Program-made: the position numbers and the translations under genes
Shown here: piece by piece, positions 22,139-33,488 of the stretch
Layout of the letters: each line of letters opens with the position of its first letter
Numbering within the stretch: position 1 is the first letter of the stretch
DNA from: Platanthera guangdongensis
Taxonomy: Eukaryota; Streptophyta; Magnoliopsida; Asparagales; Orchidaceae
Direction: 5' to 3'
Length of the DNA: 64,000 bases
NCBI GenBank assembly: GCA_039583875.1
Contig: CM077147.1
Location: forward strand, 112,650,440-112,714,439
The notes under the pieces: generated by a model
Told to the model about the DNA's origin: nothing
Database searches by the model: none
The model's input: only the letters and a program-made list of their open reading frames with translations

Positions 22139-24187
22139 TGTTGGGTACATTGGTCAAATGTACCTGATTTGAAGAAGCCTCACCCAACTCAATGATATAC
22201 ATCATAATGTATTTGATGTATGTTGAGTTTACTTGTGCAGGTTATGTAATCACTGGACTGAAGCAAAAAGTTTCTAAGTCCATGTGTCGACACCCAGAGG
22301 GAAAGTGTCGACACTTAAGAAGACTTGTGTCGACACCCAGACAAGCAGTGTCGACACTTGGAGTCATTGTGTCGACACCTGGGATGTAGAGTCGACACCA
22401 GACAGAAAGTGTCGACACTTGGAGCTGTGTCGACACTCAGTGAAGAAAAGTGCAGAGAAGCTGTGTCGACACAAGGAGCTGTGTCGACACCCAGTGAAGC
22501 TGTGTCTACACCAGAAAGTGTCGACACTTGGAGCTGTGTCGACACTCAGCAAAAGTCTGCAGAGACTAAGTTAAAGTGTCGACACTCAGAACAATGTGTC
22601 GACACTCAACAGAAGAGTCAGCACTTGAAGTATGTGTCGACACCCAGCACAATGTGTCGACACTCAGCTAAAGACTCTACACTTGAAGAAAGTGTCGACA
22701 CAAGGAGCTGTGTCGACACTTAGCAAAGATCAGAAAGATCAACAAAATTATTCTAAGTACAAGTGTCGACACTAAGGGAATGTGTCGACACTCAGCTGAA
22801 GTCTCAACAAAAAGAAGGTGTGTCGACACAAGGAGCTGTGTCGACACTCAGCAAGTATCAACATAGAAGACTATGTGTCGACACCAAGAAGTAGTGTCGA
22901 CACTTGACAGATTCAACACAAGAAGTTGTGTCGACACAAAGGTGATGTGTCGACACTTAGAAGAATTGAGTACAGATAGAAGATCAAGTACTTGTGTCGA
23001 CACTCAAATTTCAGTGTCGACACCTGAAGAAGAATCTGTGTCGAGACATACAAGGAGTTGTGTCGACACCTTGTAGACTTGTGTCGACACTTACACAACA
23101 TGTGTCGACACTTGGACTATAAGTGTCGACACTTAAAGAAAGAAAGTCTCGACACTTTTAGATAGTTAGAGATTTTCAAGAAGTGACTGGATGACTTGAC
23201 AGCTGCCGTTCCAGCCGGTTTACAGCATCTCAGAAGTCAGTTATGGATCGGACCAGCCGGTTACCATGAAGAAGGCCTATAAATAGGCACCTACAGTTTA
23301 CAGAAATAGTTGTTAGAGTAATTCAAGAGTGGTTCAGATTGATCACATTATTGAAGAACAAGTTATCAAAGTGGTACCAAGAGTATCAACACAAGAAGAT
23401 CTTGCAGTCCAAGTGCAGATCTAAGAAGTTGGAGAGAGAGGGCTCCATCCAAGAAATTAGCCTTTGGAACTAGGCTGAGAAGAAGGATTCAAATTCATTC
23501 TGGATCTTAAGTGGCAGAGGTCAAGGAACTACTGCAGGAGGATTCAGTCTTATTCAGTTCTACTCAAGAAGCTTTGAAGAAAGCTAAGTCAGATTGAATC
23601 TAGCTTAGTTCTTCCAAGAACTCATCAAGAAACTCTCAACTCCCCGCTTTTATTTCTGAGTTGTTGAGTTAATATTTGTAATACATTTTTAACTTGTAGG
23701 ATCCTTTGGATCTGAGTGAATTGTAAGCCTATAATTATAAAGGCTGAGGGTAGGGCTTGAGAGCCTGAGAGTAGGAGATTGAGATCTCTGAGTGTAGGCC
23801 TTGTTGGCTGAGTGTAGGCCTTGGTTGGCTAAGTGTAGGCCTTGATTGGCTGAGTGTAGGCTTTGGGATAAAGCTGAGTTGTAAGGCTTTGAGCCTGAGG
23901 TGTAGGAACCAATTTGGGTTCTGAGACAGTGGAGGAGTTTGGCCGAATCTAGTACACTGCTAGATAGGCGAAGGGGGAAAGTGGATGTACCCATATCTTG
24001 GGGAACCACTATAAACCACTGTGTATACTGTGATGTGCTGTGATTGTTGCTGTGTATGTTGTGTGTTTGCTGTGATAGGATAGTTAGAAATCTGTGTTAT
24101 AAACTGTTGGCTGCCATTAAAGTTTAAAAAGGATTAGGTCACCTATTCACCCCCCCCCCTCTAGGTGTTTAGGTACCATATCTTTCA
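22139..24187 (+). repeat. 3' LTR of element B (2049 bp)
   Basis: Matches the 5' LTR from TGTTGGGTACATT to ATCTTTCA. Palindrome array at 22282-23158, TATA box at 23278-23285, CTGAGTGTAGG repeats about 23788-23867, conserved box ending GGGGAACCACTATAAA near 24013. Followed by the TATGT duplication. Confidence 0.95.
22282..23158. repeat. GTGTCGACAC palindrome array in the element B 3' LTR
   Basis: Copy of the array at 11255-12132. Differences fall partly in the motif: GTGTAGACAC, TTGTCGACAC and GTATCGACAC in the 5' LTR are consensus here. Confidence 0.92.
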
Positions 24188-24192
24188 TATGT
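24188..24192. repeat. Target site duplication TATGT, right copy (element B)
   Basis: Identical to 11107-11111. Confidence 0.95.
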
Positions 24193-24420
24193 TTCAGCCC
24201 ACTTACATATGCCACTCTCCTGAAGGTGACAGCTCCAAGTGTAAATTCTCCATAGCCTTCTGTCTGACCAAAGCTTGAGTCTCCAAATATAACCTTTGGA
24301 CCTAGCTTTGCCATATAGTTACTTAGATTGGCCCTGTTTCCTGTCATATGCTTGGAACACCGACTATCCCAATACCACTTATCATGTATGGTAGGATAGG
24401 TCTTTATCTGCAAAGAGAAA
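24193..24420 (-). pseudogene. Element C protease region
   Basis: Follows an in-frame TAG (near 24431-24429) that separates it from gag. Motif WYWDSRCSKHMTGN is the copia protease motif with D-S-G changed to D-S-R, which should inactivate it. GPKVIFGDSSFGQ and VAYVSGLKH follow. The frame is broken at GLKH by the insertion of element B and resumes at 11106. Confidence 0.85.
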
Positions 24421-25319
24421 AATAGCTAATTGTTTTTGACCCAGGTGACCGTGGGTCCTTGTTGATTTACATAATTGTAACTGGAAATTTAAGAATATTC
24501 AGGTTGATTCTTGTAACCTTTAGGATGATATCTTCTTGGTGGTATTATCCATTGATTAAAGGGATTGAAAGATTTGGAGTTAGAATTCTTATTGAAATTT
24601 CTGTTGAAATTATAGTTTTGATGTAACTGTTTTGAGTTCGACGATTTTAGTTTAGATCGTCGATCTGCGTTCGACGACCAGCATTGATATCGTCGATCCT
24701 GGTTCTCAGAATAATAGTGTCTATTACCTGGGTTCCACAATAGTCGATCTCTGTTCGACGATACATAATGATATCATCAATCCCCGTTTGCAGAGTGTTT
24801 AGGCTCAAGCTCTGGGTTCTGAGATCATCGATCGTCGTTCGACGCATAATGCTGAGATCGTCGAACTCGGTTCGACGATTTTTGTTCAGACTTACCTTTT
24901 TGTTCTTTTTTATTTATCTCAACTTGTTTTAAAACTTTGTTAACTGTTTTAATTTGTTCTGTATTCTTCTTACCTTGTTCTGAAATAAACTTTATAGGTT
25001 GTGAAAGGTGGTTTTTCTGAATGATTGGTGGTTCACTGGATGGTGCACCTAATCCTAACTTACTTCTATTAAGTCTAGCATTAAGTGTGCTGGTAATTTC
25101 TACTAGCTATTTGTTTCTTCCATTTAGTGATTCCTCTAGCTGTTTTGCTTTACTTAATTCAACTTTCAGAAAAGTGATTTGTTCACTATACATGTCTATT
25201 TCATTTTTCAATTTAGTGTTTTCTGATACTAAGCTATCATAATTAAATTGTTTATCTCTGAGAAATTTGATTTCCTTCTCAGATCTAATCAGATCATTAC
25301 ACATAGATTTAAAGTCATT
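24421..25319 (-). pseudogene. gag: Element C gag C-terminal part, containing 21-bp dyads
   Basis: Same frame as the gag ORF upstream after an in-frame TAA (25322-25320). Coiled-coil-like segment (MCNDLIRSEKEIKFLRDK, about 25304-25107), then a low-complexity region in which the peptide pattern S-S-N-x-D-R-R recurs (for example WSSNADRRSK near 24680-24655), then FNQWIIPPRRYHPKGYKNQP, shared with element E. The S-S-N-x-D-R-R units are encoded by TCGTCGA-N7-TCGACGA dyads. At least one unit has become a stop (CGA to TGA near 24827). Confidence 0.8.
24657..24878. repeat. Five 21-bp dyads (TCGTCGA-N7-TCGACGA) inside element C coding sequence
   Basis: Units at 24657-24677 and 24858-24878 are exact in both arms. 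Those at 24690-24710, 24741-24761 and 24825-24845 have one decayed arm. All keep the 7-7-7 geometry and all lie in the same codon register on the minus strand. Confidence 0.88.
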
Positions 25320-26525
25320 TTAAAAATCTTCAGAGGTAAAGTCGAATTCTTCTAATACCTGATCACAATCTGAACATTCTTCAGATTCTTCTTCTTCTGA
25401 GACATGCCCTGAAGCATTGATGGCCATTAAGCAGATTTCTTTGGCCCTTGCTTCCTCTTCATCTTCACTAGAGCTGGAGGAAGATGATTTTTCAGTGTCA
25501 CTCCATGTTTCTACAACAAACCCTCTTTCCTTCTTCTTGTGCTTGTAGGAGGATGGTTTGCTGGAGTGCTTCTTGGAGTCTTTCTCCTTTCTCCTTTCCT
25601 TATGCTTGTTTTCTGGACATTCTGGAAGAATATGTCCAGGTTTCCTGCAACCAAAACAGATAATCTCTTTAGAACGGGTTTGGTCATACCTTGGTTTATC
25701 ATAACTCCTTGATGATTCCCTTCTGAATTCTTTTCTCCTCATCTTGAAGAATCTCTTTGCAAAGAGACTCATCAATTCTTCGTTTGATGGAGAAGTTTCT
25801 GATTCTTCTGAAGCTTTGAAAGCTATATTCTGCTCCTTCCTAGTTGGTGTAGCAGTCTTTTGTTGCTCAGCTTCTCTTATTTTCAGCAGATGTTCACAGG
25901 ATTTCAGCTTTCCTAAGACTGATTCTGTAGTCATCTCATGTGTGTTTCTGGTCTCTCTGATAGGCCATATTCTAGAGTCCCATGAGCTGGGGAAGCACAT
26001 GAGAATATTGTCATTTATTTCTGTGACTGAGATGTCTTTGTCAAGAGTTTTCAACTCATTAACAATGAGACTGAGTCCATTATACATCTCAGAAACTTGC
26101 TCCGTTTCTTCATTTTTAAAGTTCTCATACTGGGAGATGAGATGAGCTTTCCTGTCCTTCCTTTCATCTGCTGATCCTGCAGCCATCTGGTTTAAGGAAT
26201 CCCAGATGGCCTTGGCTGATTCACATTCAGCTACTTTCTGAAATATGTCATCAGACATTGTTTGTGCCAGTATGTTCATGGCTCTTGCATCAGCAATCTT
26301 TGCTTTCTTGTATGCATCATTGTAGTCTAGAGGAGGTACAACAGTCATGTTTATGGAAGTACTTGTAGGGGCAGCTGGTAGTGGAGGTACTCCTGTTAAG
26401 ATGGAAGCAAAAATATCTTCATCAATAGAGTTCATAAAAAGCCTGATTCTTGCCTTCCAGATTCCAAACTTTTGCAAGTTGCAAACTGGAGGTCTGGTGC
26501 TTGCAAATTCCTTGCACTGTGTCAT
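25320..26525 (-). CDS. gag: Element C gag, N-terminal part (401 residues)
   Basis: ATG 26525 (MTQCKEFASTRPPVCNLQ) lies about 80 bases after the primer site. Capsid-type region: FGIWKARIRLFMNSID, AKAIWDSLNQMAAGSADER, MCFPSSWDSRIWPIRE. CCHC knuckle CFGCRKPGHILPEC near 25660-25615, flanked by Lys/Arg-rich sequence, then an acidic Ser-rich stretch (SSSSSSEDEEEA). The open frame ends at an in-frame TAA where element E continues (FKAEF), so the 401-residue product is probably a truncated form of a longer gag. Closest relative in the window is E gag at 43631. Confidence 0.87.
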   Translation of the reverse strand: MTQCKEFASTRPPVCNLQKFGIWKARIRLFMNSIDEDIFASILTGVPPLPAAPTSTSINMTVVPPLDYNDAYKKAKIADARAMNILAQTMSDDIFQKVAECESAKAIWDSLNQMAAGSADERKDRKAHLISQYENFKNEETEQVSEMYNGLSLIVNELKTLDKDISVTEINDNILMCFPSSWDSRIWPIRETRNTHEMTTESVLGKLKSCEHLLKIREAEQQKTATPTRKEQNIAFKASEESETSPSNEELMSLFAKRFFKMRRKEFRRESSRSYDKPRYDQTRSKEIICFGCRKPGHILPECPENKHKERRKEKDSKKHSSKPSSYKHKKKERGFVVETWSDTEKSSSSSSSEDEEEARAKEICLMAINASGHVSEEEESEECSDCDQVLEEFDFTSEDF

Positions 26526-26603
26526 GGTATAACAAAGAATAGAGTAAACAGATATATATCAGAGATCTTAGGTTTAGGTGTTAGCCTGTACAACCTTAAA
26601 AAC

Positions 26604-26619
26604 ACACCCTCTGATACCA
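26604..26619 (-). other. Primer binding site of element C
   Basis: Minus-strand TGGTATCAGAGGGTGT, two bases inside the LTR; initiator Met tRNA type. Confidence 0.88.
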
Positions 26620-26621
26620 AC

Positions 26622-28414
26622 TGAAAGTGAGGGATAGATACAGTTTACTCTAGAGGGGGGGGGTGAATAGAGTATATAAAAAAAATTGTTTAGATATATT
26701 GCTGAATTAAAATATAGGTACTTATATGAAAAAGGTAAAAGCAGAAAACTATCACAGCACAAGGCACAAAGAAAACACAAGGCAATCCATATGACACAAG
26801 AAATTTTATAGTGGTTCCCCAAATCTGGGTACATCCACTCTTCTACCACCCTGGTAGGAATCCACTTAGGTTTTAGATCAGGTGCCCTATCACCACAAGA
26901 TCTGCTTCAGGTAGATCTAGAAACCCTTCAGGCTTTTGATCAGGTGCCCAAAAACCAATAGGTTTTTGATCAGGTGCCCTATCACCAAGGAGTTTACTTT
27001 TGAAGGGAGTAATAACCATGTATACGAGAGGTTAAAGAAAAGTTGATGACAGTCTTCTCTTTCTCAAACACACTGATAAGACTATGTGGATTTGATGATG
27101 ACAAAGCTCCCCCTGAGATATAAAGTAGTTTCAGGAAGATGGAAGCTTTGTCCAGGGTGCAGGTCTTCAGATTGATGATATCTCCAAAATGCTTTTAGAC
27201 TGATATTGATTAGTTGTCTCTTGAAAGCTTGGAGCAGATGAAGAACTCTGATGAATATCTGATTGATGCAGAGTTCCTCCTTGTGTAAAAGCCTTTTTTT
27301 TACGTTCTATGTCTTTTCATATTCTCTGTGTATGTTGTATATACTGTCGGTTCTATCTATTCTGTTCAAACAATTAAAATTTGTTTACTGCATTCAATGC
27401 TGACGACCTAAAAATATTGTGCATTGAATTATTTCCCCAACTGTCCCTTGGAAAACATGGAAGGCAATAATCCTGGAGAAGATCAAAGTTAATGCTCCTT
27501 CTAATGGATACATTCAGAGAATGTTAGAGCATTAATTACTCAGGAATTAACGCATTAGGGAGGGGACAGAAAGCCGGAAATAACCAAGTCTGGAATCATC
27601 GAACAGTTAGCAGAATTCATCGATCTGAGTCCTCAGTTCATCGAGCTGAGATGATGTAATCGTCGAGCTGATAACAGACTTACATGCTTCAAAAAACTTT
27701 GTCTTCTCTGTCTGAAATTCGTCGAGCTGATAACTGGCTTCAGCGATCGTCGACCTGAGCTTTGAGTTCGTCGAGCTCATCTGGATTTCGTCGAGCTCAG
27801 CTCCTTACATAATTCGTCGACCTGAGAATTTGACTTATCCTTCTGAAACAGCTTCTGTGAACTATGTCGACAGATGGTTCTGTGTGTCGACACAAGTCCT
27901 TCTGGTGTTGACTGATACTGTCGACTAATAATCTATAAACTGTGTCGACACAAATCCTTCTTGTGTCGACTGAGCTGTTGTCGACTGATGGTCTGTGTAT
28001 TGTGTCGACACAAATCATTCTTGTGTCGACTGAGCTAGTGTCGACTAAAATTATCTGTGTCGACTGATAGTCTGTATGTCGACACAAATCTTCTGGGTGT
28101 CGACACATCCTTTCTATGTGTCGACACAATTTCTGCTACTGGTGTTGACACAACGTATCCAAAGTGTCGACATAATTTTGCTCAGTGTCGACTGATATTG
28201 ACTGTGTCGACACAACTGAGTCTGGTGTTGACCTATATTGTCTGTGTAGACACAACTGCTTGAGTCTCTGACAGGCTGTTGTAGGCTGATCCAAGTGATG
28301 TTGACTCTTTGCCTAGACTAAGGAAATAAACCTATGACCCTGACTATATATTTTGGGTCAGTGTAAGCAAACCTAATAGTGATCCTTACCCAAATCAGAA
28401 CTAGGGTTCCAACA
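26622..28414 (-). repeat. 5' LTR of element C (1793 bp)
   Basis: Starts TGTTGGAACCCTAG (28414) and ends at 26622 (plus TGAAAGTGAGG). U3 holds a mixed array: GTGTCGACAC and GTGTCGACTGA (27860-28255) nearest the LTR start, then TCGTCGAGCTGA half sites (27598-27835). Downstream are GATCAGGTGCC repeats (about 26990-26875) and the GGGGAACCACTATAAA box near 26820. Confidence 0.88.
27598..28255. repeat. Mixed palindrome array (GTGTCGAC and TCGTCGAGCTGA) in the element C LTR
   Basis: Two motif types occupy adjacent blocks: GTGTCGACAC/GTGTCGACTGA in the outer block and TTCGTCGAGCTGA-like half sites in the inner one. A half-and-half form (GTGTCGACTGAGC) looks like a hybrid of the two. Confidence 0.85.
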
Positions 28415-31400
28415 GTCACCGACCATTAGTCAAAAAAAACTAAGTCGTTTCCTCCACACCTCGCCCCGCAACTCCTAGGCACCGTGCGGGAGGACGAAGC
28501 GGAGGACATCAAGGGGGTAACAAGTGTAAACAGGTGGCAGTGGAAAAATACTAACAAGTATATGAGGAGTAATAATAGTTCTACTCTAGCAGTTCTATGT
28601 AAGGAGTACAGGTGCAGTAAGTAAAGTATAAAACTGAAGTAAGTAGAATAAGTGAAGTAAAACGCAGCACGGTAAAGTAAATAAAGAACTGAAATTAAGA
28701 GCAAGGAAGTAAAACTATCTACCACTACTCTGCCATCACAAATCGTACCTTAACATATAAAAATGCCCATATAAATTTATAAGTTAAGGTTTATAGGAAA
28801 TTTAACTTATCATATAAAAGAGCCCATACTAATTTATATGATAAGGATCTATGAAGCGTATGACCTAATATGAATGAATGTTTATGATGCAATTTATGCA
28901 CAGGCAAGTGCAACTCATACACAACGACTCTGTGATCACAGACCTTTAGTTCCCACGTTTTGAGAGCTAGCTTCACTCTCGGGTACCACCACTGTGGCTA
29001 CGGCAGCAGCGGAGCGGGCATCTCCACTTATAGGTATGCACACTACCAAACCTTAGACCCCTCTCATACGCCTTTGTACATGTCCTAGGTGCACTCTAGA
29101 GTCCATGTGTACGTACTTTGCTGACAACCCGTCAGTCTTGTTGGGTCGGGTGTGCGTTATCGGGGTTCGTCCTCCAGACCGCAGTGCAAAACAACCCACT
29201 GGCCCCACTAACCCTCACACCCGCCTGGTTCACCGTACTGCCATCGGTGTGACGAACGACTAGTACCGTATTACCCGCCACTAAATTTATGTACATACAA
29301 GTATTTCATCCCGAGCCTTCAGCTCGTAGTACCAACCTGTCCTGAATCCCTCAAACCCTACACGGGTGAGCATTTATCATAATCCCTCCAACCCTACACG
29401 GGTGAGCATTTATCACAATGTCTTAACCTATTAGATTATTCTTGTCTACGGATTATTACACGTAGTGATTTAAGGTTAATACCAGGACTGCCCAGGGTAT
29501 ACCCGGTGAAGGGCTCTCGGGGCACTAAGAACTACGATGAGATTATGCACAAAGCTCCCTTTTTCAAGGATATTTACTTTAGTTGATGTCTACCCAAAAT
29601 TCACCCCAGCTCTCGTTATTACTCTTGAGAAATCCTAATGACTTAAGGTGTTCTCAGAAGGGCGACGGTCTTCCGCCGGCCTCCACTCCAATTGCTATCC
29701 AAGGGTTTGCACTTTTACTCTCGTCACTAAGACAACACTACCCACCAAGGTTATTCTACAATTGTAACCTCTATCGTAACCATTGATATATCACCCGGTG
29801 GTCCTTATAGTATAACCTACTTACACTATGCTAAGTAAGATTATGAAAATAAATAGGCTCACTTCATTAGTCCATAAAAGCCTATTGATTTTCATAATTT
29901 TCTTAAGTCATTAAAACCTCTAATTAAATTATTTAATTAATCCCCTACGTCATTTAATGCATGAAGTATTACAAATCATAATCCACTGACCTAAAATTTT
30001 TTTCCTGAGATGCATCATGGTAAAATATAGCTGTCTACCAAAATTTATAATTTTCTTTTGATTATTTCTAATTATTACTTAATTAACACAAAATTCACAC
30101 AATTGTGATTTTACAAATGAAGTATAAGGAATACATTACTAAAAATTCTAGGAAAATTACGGAACATATATATCATTAGTATAAGGCTAATGGCAAAGTT
30201 TGATTAACCTCTATAATGTAATGGCCTACCAAATTAAACTCTTAACAAATTACCAAAATGCCATTTTAAGGTTTTTAAAATTACTGATTCATCCAAAAAT
30301 ACTGAGAAAATTATACAAGGTTATTCATACTCAGATATATCATCAAGAAATTTTCCAAAATATTCTACTTAGTATTTTCACCAATTTGCTAATTAAATAA
30401 AATGAGGGTAAAAAGGAAATTTCCACATAAATCCTATCAAAATTCTTCAAACAGAGACATAAAAATTTTCAGGAGTTAAATATAACATAATATTGACCTT
30501 GACAAAAATTGGGGATTTTATCTAAATGATGAACCTATTTTTACATTTATTTTTCAAAAGTTCTATTATTCCAAATATTCCAAATAATGGGATTTTTGAT
30601 TCCAAAAATCCCATTATTACAATGTGGGGTATAATTCACCCTAATGAGCCTCTGAAATCAATACCATGATTTTTGGATGTTCCAAATAGGCTTAATACAC
30701 AATATTTCAAAATTGGGTATTTGCACCCCAAGCCTATATATAACCAACACATGCAAGTGAGTTTCCCTAACGTGCATTGGTCCAAATGTGCTGAAATATT
30801 TACCATGCACAAGTATGGTCCCCAAGGACATGCCACCAAAATATGGGGCCATTTGGAGTCATAACAATTCAAATATTTCATTTATTTAATTTTGAGTATT
30901 ATGAATAAAACTATAGAAACAGTATTCCCAAAAAGTCTCAATTTTTGGCAGGAGCTAAATATGCCCTAAACAAGCATGCACCCAAAATTTGGGGTCATGT
31001 TGATTAATAGTTTGGCTTGGGCATCAAATTGAAGTTCTTCCCTTGCCTAGGACCAGTCCTAGTAAAAATGACCTACAGGGCAGTATACTGCTCCAAATTA
31101 CAAGATTAAGGTGGAAAATTAAAGTTAAGAGGTTAAAATACAACTTTAATTTAAGGTTCATGTCTTGGTAATGCATCTAAGAGGCCTAAAATAGCCATGC
31201 AATATTACTAAAATAGTGTGACAAATATATATAATACTATAGTATTTTATTTTGATTTAATTTAACTAATGTGCACGAATCTTAAAGTAAGATAGACGGG
31301 ATCGGGTCATCGTCCCCAATCAGCCAACGGCCCAGATTGATTCTGGCTAGCCACCTTGCCAGGCTCTTTCCGGCCAGTTGAGCCACCACCACCGCCGGTG

Positions 31401-32543
31401 GATGTCGCCACCACCTTCACTAAGGTGGCGGCTAGTGATTTCCGGCGATGAGGCCGCCAGAATTGGCTCCTCCGGCGAACCCGAGCAAGAAGTAAAACTC
31501 GAAAAAATCGTCATTTCCTCACATGGTATCGGGCTGTCTCTCCTAAAAGATCTAAAAATCTAGTACGAGTAGAGGGGAGGCGAAACGGACCCGAATGGCG
31601 GTACGACGCCGAGGTTGGTGGCGGTTGGCCATGGTTGAGCTTCTCCGGCGATCTCCTGCTCAAAATCCCGATTCTCCACCGATAGCTTTTCTCCAAGACT
31701 CGTTCTCCACTCAATTCCACTCTCTGAAGCTGATGGAGTGGTCGGTTTGAGCTGGAAGTGGCTGTATAGGGAGATACAACCAAGGTGAGCTCGGTTTGGG
31801 GCTTTGGAGGCTTCACCCTTGGTGCCATGTGGGCCGCCCCCATGCTGCCAAATTCTCTGTAATTTACTGAGGAGGCCAACCAGCATCATTTTGGGCTGAT
31901 GGAGCCAAGGCCAAGTGACCTCTTCTTCTTAACTCACCTTCTCTCTCCTCCTTTGGGTAAATTCTCCGAAATGCCCCCCATGCATGCACTCTCTCTCCAA
32001 AACCAGAGGGGTAGGGATGGTCTTTGTCACTTGGGCTGGCCATGGGCCATGTTTGGTGGGCTTAGCCCAAGGAGAGTGGGCTTAGCCCTCATTTTCTCTT
32101 TTAGGTCAATTATGTTGACTAGGTTGACTTGAGTTGACTTGGTCAACCATGATGAGTCAGCTGACCCCACTTGGTGGTCATGGGTCTAATGACACCACCC
32201 AACTTGGGTTGGGTCAATGTGGTGCCCTACTTGGGCTAATTGGGTGTATAGGTATAGGTTTGACCAAATTAGGGCCATGGTTGACTTTGGTCAACTAGGG
32301 TCAAAAGGTTGACCTAATGACATGCCCTAAGGTCCACTAAGATTATTTTAGGGTTAGGGCAATGTGGTGGGGTCATGGTGTGGCTAGGGTTCTTATTTAG
32401 GCTAGTTTGTCTTTGGCCCCTTAGTGGGCCCCACATGGCTACAACCCATTACCTAGGGTCAAACCTAGCTAAATTTCCTATCACCCACCCCATGCCTAAC
32501 CCAATCTAAGTTGAGGGGTCTAAACGTAACATGGGATGTTACA
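28415..32543 (-). repeat. Long gypsy-type LTR or LTR remnant, noncoding
   Basis: No credible coding sequence in 4.1 kb. The right end, GGATGTTACA at 32534-32543, read on the minus strand is TGTAACATCC, a start typical of chromovirus (Tekay/Del-like) LTRs. Minus-strand TATA-like GGTTATATATAGGC lies near 30735. The left end abuts the LTR of element C and no TG terminus or primer site is visible there, so it may be cut. Most of it (from 29619) recurs at 52586-55481. Identification as a gypsy LTR rests on the terminus, length and composition only. Confidence 0.5.
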
Positions 32544-33439
32544 CACCAAACACATGACCATACAATATAATCCCTTATTGTGTGATCCATGGTGTTGACT
32601 CATGTGTAGCCTCTCTATTGGGATATACTTCATATTCAAGCACTAGGACTAATTGGAGAAAGGCTTGTTGCTGTATTCACCAAAGAAGAAGAGAATTCTG
32701 TTTAAAGAATTTTATTAAGTACTTTACTCGAGTAGATCCCTACATACTCGAGTGAAATGCTTAGTCTATACTCGAGTAAAATTATAAGTCCTTGAGTAAA
32801 GGAATGGGCTCTCGAGTAGCCATATTATAGCTCTCGAGTAGCTAAGGCAACTACTCGAGTAGATCCCTTATCATTCTCGAGTTAACAGAATTCCTTCTCC
32901 AGAAAATTTTCTAAGTAAATTACTCGAGTTGTCATATAAGTACTCAAGTAGTTTAGTCTTTTGTCTCGAGTTACAGAAGTCTGGATTTCGTATAATTTTT
33001 CCTCACCCGAGTAGTCAAATATATGTACTCGAGTAGTCCATCTACTACTCGAGTAGTCCAGAGTTTATACTTGAGTAACTAGAATTTCTTCCCTTAGAAT
33101 TTTTCTAAGTACTTGACTCGAGTAGTTCCTCTACCTCTCGAGTAGTTTATTCATATCCACTCGAGTAGTATTTCTTATACTCAAGTAGTTAAACACCACA
33201 TCTCGAGTAACTATTTTAGCACTCGAGTAAGTCTACCTGTACTCGAGTAGTTGCTTTTCATTTCTAGATTTTCTCCACGTAATTTACTCGAGTAGTTCTC
33301 TTCTTGTCACTCGAGTAGTCTTATATAGTACTCGAGTAGGTCAATCTTCACTCGAGTATATCAGTTTCCTTTTTCAGAAAATTCGTTAAGCTCAGAATTA
33401 ATAGATTTCTTAATTAGCCTTGACGTGATTGGTCCACGT
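29619..33439. repeat. Duplicated segment, copy 1 (about 3.8 kb)
   Basis: Nearly identical to 52580-56377, including the junction between the gypsy-type LTR and the LTR of G. The left edge of the shared sequence is TTACTC (29619-29624); the right edge is at CCACGT (33434-33439). Differences are scattered substitutions and a few indels. Confidence 0.93.
32726..33358. repeat. TACTCGAGTA palindrome array in the G LTR, 21 CTCGAG copies
   Basis: I counted 21 CTCGAG cores, many inside the 10-bp palindrome TACTCGAGTA, with further variants CTTGAG, CTCAAG and CCCGAG. Spacing is irregular, about 12-35 bp. Same design as the GTGTCGACAC arrays but a different motif. Confidence 0.92.
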
Positions 33440-33488
33440 GTACGTCATTACGAATAATTATGACTGTTAGGGAATATCCTATATAAGG
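33421..33488 (+). promoter_or_regulatory. Proximal promoter cluster of the G LTR
   Basis: TGACGT (33421-33426), ATTGG (inverted CCAAT, 33428-33432), CCACGTG G-box (33434-33440) and ACGTCA (33442-33447) lie 30-60 bases before TATATAAGG (33480-33488). TGACGT...ACGTCA form an inverted pair around the G-box. These match known plant bZIP sites; use in vivo is untested. Confidence 0.65.

Larger units (their letters stand above)
11112..24187 (+). mobile_element. Element B: two-LTR SIRE/Maximus-like copia retrotransposon with extra ORF2
   Basis: 13.1 kb element with LTRs at 11112-13158 and 22139-24187, primer site, gag, pol, palindrome array, ORF2 and polypurine tract, flanked by the TATGT duplication. 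By eye the LTRs differ at about 35-40 of 2050 positions (near 2%), so insertion is not very recent. It sits in the pre-integrase region of element C in opposite orientation. Gag, pol and ORF2 all contain in-frame stops, so this copy cannot act alone. Confidence 0.96.
24188..28414 (-). mobile_element. Element C: copia retrotransposon, 5' part (LTR, gag, protease)
   Basis: Minus-strand order: 5' LTR (28414-26622), primer site, gag, second gag part with dyad motifs, stop, protease, then interruption by B. It continues at 11106-10641. The LTR starts TGTTGGAACCCTAG, so it belongs to the same group as E, I and J. It lies next to a gypsy-type LTR at 28415. Confidence 0.9.

Noticed and set aside
30636..30881. 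Open frames of 60-81 codons conserved between the duplicated copies (30636-30881 and 53597-53842)
   Set aside because: Conservation follows from the recent duplication. Frames are short, AT-rich, on both strands and lie in an LTR-like region.
28415..32543. Host intergenic or gene region between elements C and G
   Set aside because: No gene-like frame or splice pattern; the right terminus looks like a gypsy LTR and most of the sequence is duplicated at 52586.
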